A stretch of 64,000 nucleotides of DNA, taken from contig NZ_CP107845.1 in assembly GCF_041431415.1 (NCBI RefSeq), positions 6,200,001 through 6,264,000 of the forward strand. Reading direction: 5' to 3'. The first letter of the stretch is position 1; every line of letters starts with the position of its first letter. Of the stretch, positions 58,601 to 64,000 are shown one piece after another. Source of the DNA: Streptomyces sp. NBC_00513. GTDB lineage: Bacteria; Actinomycetota; Actinomycetes; Streptomycetales; Streptomycetaceae. A model generated the notes under the pieces. The model was not told the origin of the DNA. It did not search any database and saw nothing but the letters and a program-made list of their open reading frames with translations. A program made the translations under genes and the position numbers.

Positions 58601-58682
58601 CACGACCTGACCGGCGGCTTCCGTACGTTCGTGCGCCACCTGTGTCGCCCGGCCGCGTTCGCGGCGCTGTGCGACGCTGGCA

Positions 58683-60827
58683 GTGAACCACGAACGGGGG
58701 TACGGAGTGTGGCGCGGACGGTGGCGCACGGCGGGCGGCGCACTGGTGAGGGTGATCCTCGTGTGGGCGGTGTCCACGCTCACCATGCTCGCCCTGGCCG
58801 GGATCCTGCCGGACTTCCGGCTCCAGTCCGACGACGGTGACAGCGTCACCCGCATCGCGCTGACCGCCGCCTGGGGCGCCGGGGCCTTCGGCCTGTTGAG
58901 CGCGCTGGTGTGGCCGTTGCTGGTCCGGGCCCTGCTGTTGGTGCCGGCCCTGCTGCTGGGGCTGCTCGTCTTCTTCCTCAACGGCTCGCTGCTGCTGATC
59001 GCGCTCAACCTGATCCCCGACGGGCGCGGCGAGGTGGCCCCCGAGACGGCCGTGGTCGTCGCCGCGGTCATGTCCGCGGTGGCGTCGGCCACGTCCACGG
59101 CCCTGGCCGTCCGCGACGACGACGCGTACCGCCGCCGGCTCCACCGGCTCGCCGACCGGCGCCGGCGCAGGCAGCTGCGCTCGGGTGCCCCCGGCGCGGG
59201 CGAGAGTCCCCCCGGGCTGGTCTTCCTCCAGCTCGACGGGGTCGGGTACGAGGTGCTGCGCCGGGCCGCGGGGTCCGAGGCGATGCCCACCGTCGGCGAC
59301 TGGCTGGAGCGCAGCCACCGCGTCATGTCCTGGCGCACGGACTGGTCCAGCCAGACGGGTGCCAGCCAGCTCGGCATCCTGCACGGCTCGAACTTCGACG
59401 TGCCCGCCTTCCGCTGGTACGAGAAGGACACCGGCGAGATCGTGGTGTGCAACCGGCCCACCAGCGCCGCCGAACTCCAGCGCCGCGCCATCGAGCGGAC
59501 CGGCGACGGGGGACTGCTCACCCTGGACGGGGCCAGCCGCGGCAACCTGTTCAGCGGCGGCGCCGACCAGCTCGCCCTGGTGCTGTCGGTGTCCGCGCGG
59601 CGCGGCCGGGCCAACCGCTCCCGGGCGGGCTACTTCGCGTACTTCTCGGACCCGGCCAACGCCGTCCGCACCGCCCTCTCCTTCGTCGCCGAGGTGGGCC
59701 GCGAGATCGGGCAGTCGATCCGCGCCCGGATCCGGCACGAGGTGCCGCGCGTGGGCCGCGGCGGCCTCTACCCGATGATCCGGGCCTTCGCCACCGTCGT
59801 CGAGCGGGACGTGGTCGTCGCGGCGGTGATCGGGGACATGCTCGCCGGCCGCGCCTGCGTCTACGCGGACCTCGTGGCCTACGACGAGGTCGCGCACCAC
59901 TCCGGCCCGCACGGCCGGGACACCGACCGGGTGCTCTCCCGCCTCGACCGGAGCCTCGCGCTGATCGCCCGGGTCGCCGAGCACGCGCCCCGCGCCTACC
60001 GGATCGTGCTGCTCTCGGACCACGGCCAGAGCCCGGGGGAGACCTTCCTGGGCCGGTACGGCCTCACCCTCAAGGACCTCGTCCGGGCGGGATGCGGGCT
60101 CCCGGTCTCGCGCCGGGCCGGCGGCACCCGCAGCGGCGCCGAGGCGCGCGCGGCGGTCCGCGCGGCCCTGAACAGGCCGGTGGAAGAGGGCGAGGAGGCC
60201 GACCCGACGGGTGGCTCCGACCCGGTGGTCCTGGCGTCGGGGAACCTCGGGCTGATCTCCTTCCCGGACCTGCCCGGGCGGGCCGATCGGGCGTGGATCG
60301 AGCGGACCCACCCGGCGCTGCTGGCCACGCTGGCCAACCATCCGGGGGTCGGGTTCCTGCTGGTCGACGGCGAGGTGCTGGGCCCCGGCGGCGCGGTGGC
60401 CCGGCTGGACGAGCCGGGAGCGGCGGAGCGGCTGCTGGCGGACTTCGGGCCGGGCGCGGCCGACGCCGTCCGGCGGACCGACTCCTTCCCGCACGTGGCG
60501 GACGTCATGGTCAATTCGGCGTTCGACCCGGCCGACGGGACCGTGCACGCCTTCGAGGAGCAGATCGGCTCGCACGGCGGCCTGGGCGGTGAGCAGGGGC
60601 ACCCGTTCCTGATGTGGCCCACCGAACTGTCGGACCCGGGGACCGGGCTGGTCGGCGCCGAAGCGGTGCACGAGGTGTTGCGGCGGTGGCTCCGCGAGGC
60701 GGACGGCCCGCAGGTCCCGTTGGCCGCCCCGTCCACGGCCGCGGTACCGCAGGATCACCCGCCGAAGCCCGACGTGAGCGGAATCCTTCCTTCCGTAGAG
60801 CTGTCCGTACAGGACGAAACCCGCTGA
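58683..60827 (+). CDS. Fusion of a holin-like membrane domain and an alkaline-phosphatase-fold domain
   Basis: A 714-residue protein from GTG 58683. The first 145 residues hold four hydrophobic helices in the pattern of the phage holin family IV/Mycobacterial DUF. A basic linker (RRRLHRLADRRRRRQLR) leads to an alkaline phosphatase/nucleotide pyrophosphatase-type domain (about 178-675). Metal residues are in FLQLDGVGYE (Asp), DWSSQTGASQLGILHG (nucleophile Ser/Thr), VAYDEVAHHSG, LLSDHGQSPG and IGSHGGLGG. It should be a membrane-anchored phosphodiesterase or phosphatase. The substrate, possibly an envelope polymer or lipid head group, is unknown. Confidence 0.85.
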   Translation: MNHERGYGVWRGRWRTAGGALVRVILVWAVSTLTMLALAGILPDFRLQSDDGDSVTRIALTAAWGAGAFGLLSALVWPLLVRALLLVPALLLGLLVFFLNGSLLLIALNLIPDGRGEVAPETAVVVAAVMSAVASATSTALAVRDDDAYRRRLHRLADRRRRRQLRSGAPGAGESPPGLVFLQLDGVGYEVLRRAAGSEAMPTVGDWLERSHRVMSWRTDWSSQTGASQLGILHGSNFDVPAFRWYEKDTGEIVVCNRPTSAAELQRRAIERTGDGGLLTLDGASRGNLFSGGADQLALVLSVSARRGRANRSRAGYFAYFSDPANAVRTALSFVAEVGREIGQSIRARIRHEVPRVGRGGLYPMIRAFATVVERDVVVAAVIGDMLAGRACVYADLVAYDEVAHHSGPHGRDTDRVLSRLDRSLALIARVAEHAPRAYRIVLLSDHGQSPGETFLGRYGLTLKDLVRAGCGLPVSRRAGGTRSGAEARAAVRAALNRPVEEGEEADPTGGSDPVVLASGNLGLISFPDLPGRADRAWIERTHPALLATLANHPGVGFLLVDGEVLGPGGAVARLDEPGAAERLLADFGPGAADAVRRTDSFPHVADVMVNSAFDPADGTVHAFEEQIGSHGGLGGEQGHPFLMWPTELSDPGTGLVGAEAVHEVLRRWLREADGPQVPLAAPSTAAVPQDHPPKPDVSGILPSVELSVQDETR

Positions 60828-60900
60828 TTTGGTGCGGCCTTGACGGTGCCCGACGATGTGTCGACCTGTCCAGCATGTGAAACACCAGAGGCGCACCACC

Positions 60901-62280
60901 GTGAGCACCACCGTGAGCACCACCCCCTTCCCCGCCCCCGTCCCCACCGACGAACAGGCGAGCCCGCACGCCCGCCGCTTCGGCCTGCCGATCGCGACCT
61001 GCCTGGTCATGGGCAACATCATCGGAGGCGGGATCTTCCTCCTCCCCGCCGCGGTGGCCCCCTTCGGCACGATCAGCCTCGTCGCCTTCGCCGTGCTCAC
61101 CGTCGGCGCCATCGCCCTCGCGCTCGTCTTCGGCCGGCTCGCCGAACGCAACCCGCAGACCGGTGGCCCGTACGTCTACGCCCGCGCGGCCTTCGGCGAC
61201 TTCGCCGGCTTCCTCGCGGCCTGGAGCTACTGGATCACCACCTGGGTCTCCAACGCCGCCCTCGCGGTCGCCGCCGTCGGCTACCTCACGGTGCTCTTCC
61301 CCGCCATGGGCGAGCACAAGTGGTCCATGTGCCTGGGCGCACTCGCCGTCCAGTGGCTGCCCGCGCTCGCCAACCTCGCGGGCACCCGCTACGTGGGAGC
61401 CGTCCAACTGGTCTCCACCGTACTGAAGTTCGCCCCGCTGCTGCTGGTGGCCGTCGGCGGGCTGTTCTTCTTCGACCCGGCCAACCTCGGTCCCTTCCAG
61501 GCCACCGACCAGAGCGCCGTCGGCGCGATCTCCGCCGCCGCCGCGATCCTGCTCTTCAGCTACCTCGGGGTCGAGTCCGCCGCCGTCAGCGCCGGCGAGG
61601 TCCGCGACCCGGCCCGCAACGTCGGCCGCGCCACCATCCTGGGCACCACCGGCGCCGCCACCGTCTACCTGCTCGGCACCCTGTCCGTCTTCGGCCTGGT
61701 CGCGCACGCCACGCTCGTCACCTCCGAGGCCCCCTTCAGCGACGCCGTCGACGCCATGTTCGGCGGAACATGGGGCGGCACCCTCGTCGCCTGCGCCGCG
61801 GTGATCTCGATGGTCGGCGCCCTCAACGGCTGGACCCTGCTCAGCGCGCAGACCCCGTACGCCGCGGCCAAGGACGGGCTCTTCCCGAAGGTCTTCGAGA
61901 CCAAGAGGCGCGGGGTCCCGATCGTCGGGGTCCTCGTCACCGTCGTCCTGGCCTCGGCCCTGACCGTCTACAACTACACCGCGGGCACCGAGGGGGTCTT
62001 CGAGATCCTGGTGCTGGTCACCACCTTCACGGCGACCGTCCCGTACCTGCTCTCCAGCGCCGCCCAGATCTACTTCCTGGTCTCGGGGCAGTCCGCACGC
62101 GTCCACCGCGGCCGGCTGGTCCGTGACACCGTCCTGGCCTGCGCGGCCTTCGCCTTCTCGATGTGGCTCGTGGCCGGCTCCGGGTACGCGGCCGTGTACC
62201 AGGGCGTGCTGTTCCTCTTCGTGGGCGTGGTCGTCCACGCCGTGATGTCCGCCCGCAGGCAGCGCGCCACGGCCGCCTGA
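60901..62280 (+). CDS. Amino acid/polyamine permease, APC superfamily
   Basis: A 459-residue transporter with 12 helices from GTG 60901, which has AGAGG 8 bases upstream; the 12-base GTGAGCACCACC is repeated here, so GTG 60913 is a second possible start. APC signatures are ATCLVMGNIIGGGIFLLPAA in helix 1, GRLAERNPQTGGPYVYARAA and FSYLGVESAAVSAGEVRDPA. The arginine/agmatine and basic amino acid antiporter group (AdiC/PotE) is the nearest by pattern. It converges on hrdB through a strong terminator. Confidence 0.9.
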   Translation: MSTTVSTTPFPAPVPTDEQASPHARRFGLPIATCLVMGNIIGGGIFLLPAAVAPFGTISLVAFAVLTVGAIALALVFGRLAERNPQTGGPYVYARAAFGDFAGFLAAWSYWITTWVSNAALAVAAVGYLTVLFPAMGEHKWSMCLGALAVQWLPALANLAGTRYVGAVQLVSTVLKFAPLLLVAVGGLFFFDPANLGPFQATDQSAVGAISAAAAILLFSYLGVESAAVSAGEVRDPARNVGRATILGTTGAATVYLLGTLSVFGLVAHATLVTSEAPFSDAVDAMFGGTWGGTLVACAAVISMVGALNGWTLLSAQTPYAAAKDGLFPKVFETKRRGVPIVGVLVTVVLASALTVYNYTAGTEGVFEILVLVTTFTATVPYLLSSAAQIYFLVSGQSARVHRGRLVRDTVLACAAFAFSMWLVAGSGYAAVYQGVLFLFVGVVVHAVMSARRQRATAA

Positions 62281-62326
62281 CCGGCGGGCGGCCCGTACGG
62301 ACCGCCCAAGCCTCAGCCGTACACGC

Positions 62327-62370
62327 CACGGGGGCCCGGGACGGTCTGCCGACCGCCCCGGGCCCCCGTG
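62327..62370. terminator. Strong bidirectional terminator between the permease and hrdB
   Basis: A perfect 14-bp stem (62327-62340 with 62357-62370) encloses a further perfect 5-bp stem (62342-62346 with 62351-62355) and a TGCC loop. It ends 8 bases from the hrdB stop. Confidence 0.85.
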
Positions 62371-62377
62371 CCCGCTT

Positions 62378-63952
62378 CTAGTCGAGGTAGTCGCGCAGCA
62401 CCTGCGAACGCGACGGGTGACGCAGCTTCGACATGGTCTTCGACTCGATCTGACGGATGCGCTCACGGGTGACCCCGTACACGCGGCCGATCTCGTCCAG
62501 GGTCTTCGGCTGGCCGTCGTTGAGGCCGTACCGCATGGAGACCACGCCCGCCTCGCGCTCGGAGAGCGTCCCCAGGATCGACTGCAGCTGCTCCTGGAGG
62601 AAGGTGAAGGACACCGCGTCCGCCGGCACGACCGCCTCGGAGTCCTCGATGAGGTCACCGAACTCGCTGTCGCCCTCCTCACCCAGGGGGGTGTGCAGGG
62701 AGATCGGCTCACGGCCGTACTTCTGGACCTCGATGACCTTCTCGGGGGTCATGTCGAGTTCCTTGCCCAGCTCCTCCGGAGTGGGCTCCCGACCGAGGTC
62801 CTGGAGCATCTGCCGCTGGACACGGGCCAGCTTGTTGATGATCTCGACCATGTGGACGGGGATGCGGATCGTGCGCGACTGGTCGGCCATGGCACGCGTG
62901 ATCGCCTGCCGGATCCACCAGGTCGCGTACGTGGAGAACTTGAAGCCCTTGGTGTAGTCGAACTTCTCCACCGCGCGGATCAGACCGACGTTGCCTTCCT
63001 GGATCAGGTCCAGGAAGAGCATGCCGCGGCCCGTGTAGCGCTTGGCGAGGGAGACCACGAGACGGAGGTTGGCCTCCAGCAGGTGGTTCTTGGCCCGGCG
63101 ACCGTCCTCGACGAGGATCTCCAGCTCACGCTTGAACGTGGCCTTGTGGTCCTCCTCCTCTTCGAGCTTGTACTCGGAGAAGAGACCCGCCTCGATGCGC
63201 TTGGCGAGCTCGACCTCCTGCTCGGCGTTGAGCAGCGGCACCTTGCCGATCAGCTTGAGGTAGTCCTTGACGGGGTCCGCGGTGGCACCGGCGACCATGA
63301 CGGTCTGCGCCGGGGCGTCGTCCTCGTCGTCGTCGGACAGCACGAAGCCCTGGGTCCCGCCGACCTTCGGAGTCTCCTCCTCGGCCTCGTCGGCCAGGTC
63401 CTCGGCCGCCCAGTCCTCGCCCCCGGCAGCGGGGGTCTCGCCCTCGTCGCCGTCCTTGGCGCCCTTCTTCGTGGCGGCGGTCTTCTTCGTGGCCGTCGCC
63501 TTCTTCGCGGCGGTCTTCTTGACCGTCCGCTTCTTCGGCTCGGCGGCGGCCTCGGCCGCCACCTCCTCCTCGGTCCCGGAGGCCGACGGTGCGGATATCG
63601 CCGCGGCGGTGGCGGGGACCGCCGTCTTGCGCGCGCCGATGGGGCGCGGCGCGGCGGCGGCCTTCTTGGTCACGGTGCGGGCCGGGGCGGCAGCCTTGCG
63701 CGGCTTCTTCGCAGCGGCCTTGGTGGCGGGGGCGGCGCTGACGTGGAGGGCGACACCCTCCTCGTCCAGGACCTGGTTCAGGCTGCGCAGGACCCGCTTC
63801 CACTGGTCCACCGGGATGCGGCCGGCCTCGAAGGCCTGGCGCACGTCATCACCGTTGATGTGACCCTGCTCGCGGCCGCGCTCGACGAGCGCGACGAGGG
63901 CCTCCGATTCGGCGATCTCCGGAGGGAACGTACGGGACGGGCTGAGCGACAC
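62378..63952 (-). CDS. hrdB: Principal RNA polymerase sigma factor HrdB
   Basis: A 524-residue group 1 sigma-70 factor from GTG 63952 (GAGAGG 8 bases upstream). The order is: region 1.1-like N-terminus (1-75), a long Lys/Ala/Pro-rich then acidic segment (about 75-220), region 1.2 ([20 protein letters not shown]), region 2 with the -10-binding part [20 protein letters not shown] and [20 protein letters not shown], region 3, and region 4.2 [20 protein letters not shown] for -35 recognition. The basic, low-complexity insert is the HrdB hallmark in Streptomyces. It is essential for housekeeping transcription. Confidence 0.97.
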   Translation of the reverse strand: MSLSPSRTFPPEIAESEALVALVERGREQGHINGDDVRQAFEAGRIPVDQWKRVLRSLNQVLDEEGVALHVSAAPATKAAAKKPRKAAAPARTVTKKAAAAPRPIGARKTAVPATAAAISAPSASGTEEEVAAEAAAEPKKRTVKKTAAKKATATKKTAATKKGAKDGDEGETPAAGGEDWAAEDLADEAEEETPKVGGTQGFVLSDDDEDDAPAQTVMVAGATADPVKDYLKLIGKVPLLNAEQEVELAKRIEAGLFSEYKLEEEEDHKATFKRELEILVEDGRRAKNHLLEANLRLVVSLAKRYTGRGMLFLDLIQEGNVGLIRAVEKFDYTKGFKFSTYATWWIRQAITRAMADQSRTIRIPVHMVEIINKLARVQRQMLQDLGREPTPEELGKELDMTPEKVIEVQKYGREPISLHTPLGEEGDSEFGDLIEDSEAVVPADAVSFTFLQEQLQSILGTLSEREAGVVSMRYGLNDGQPKTLDEIGRVYGVTRERIRQIESKTMSKLRHPSRSQVLRDYLD

Positions 63953-64000
63953 AAGGAGCCTCTCGTTGCGAACAGATAAGGGGTGAGCGGGACATCATCG

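Overview
The window is high-GC actinobacterial chromosome, and almost certainly Streptomyces. The evidence is the strong G/C bias at third codon positions, frequent GTG starts, 4-base stop/start overlaps, two SpoIIE-type phosphatases, a lysine/alanine-rich HrdB-type principal sigma factor, an ethylmalonyl-CoA pathway cluster and very rare TTA codons. About 50 protein genes are supported. I found no tRNA, rRNA, CRISPR array or insertion sequence, and no sign of a mobile island. Both ends are cut: the first gene lacks its 5' part, and the region upstream of hrdB runs off the right end.

Layout. 1-4229 is a reductive pyrimidine-degradation operon (ureidopropionase-type amidohydrolase, aminotransferase, dihydropyrimidinase, F420-type oxidoreductase). 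4310-6546 is a divergent group of three poorly known genes, two of which carry similar Gly/Gln tags. 6675-11653 holds an inositol-phosphatase-like gene, an FAD oxidoreductase, a macro-domain hydrolase and recQ. 11860-15099 is a tightly overlapped cassette: ImmA/IrrE-type metalloprotease, seven-helix membrane protein and TPR-like protein, then a secreted DUF3574 protein. Its first gene carries a TTA codon. 15256-20133 has two SpoIIE-family phosphatases facing each other. 20143-28570 is mixed: GlxA-type regulator, isochorismatase, acetyltransferase, glycerate kinase, BCCT transporter, NUDIX, and the Ada-AlkA/Ogt alkylation-repair pair.

28883-39969 is the metabolic core, all on the minus strand. 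It contains psd-pssA (phosphatidylethanolamine synthesis), then acyl-CoA dehydrogenase, mesaconyl-CoA hydratase, malyl/methylmalyl-CoA lyase, ethylmalonyl-CoA mutase (meaA type) and crotonyl-CoA carboxylase/reductase, which together make the ethylmalonyl-CoA pathway. A TetR regulator and a duplicated 3-hydroxyacyl-CoA dehydrogenase lie upstream. The ccr promoter carries two matching palindromes that look like a repressor site.

40347-51754 contains HEAT-repeat, RidA, secreted peptidase and SRPBCC genes, then a three-peptidase operon starting with a DppA-type D-aminopeptidase, then acetyltransferase, arginase-family and DUF5107 genes. 51800-60827 contains a serine beta-lactamase-fold protein, a methyltransferase, an aminotransferase-like protein that lacks the PLP lysine, two metallo-beta-lactamase-fold hydrolases, a DedA-like protein and a holin/phosphatase fusion. 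60901-63952 has an amino acid permease and hrdB, converging on a strong shared terminator.

The best candidates for something undescribed are the 11860-15099 cassette, the divergent tagged group at 4310-6546, and the twin-palindrome control region of the ethylmalonyl-CoA genes. A recurrent signal is a -10-like hexamer 6-8 bases before the start codon, which predicts many leaderless mRNAs.
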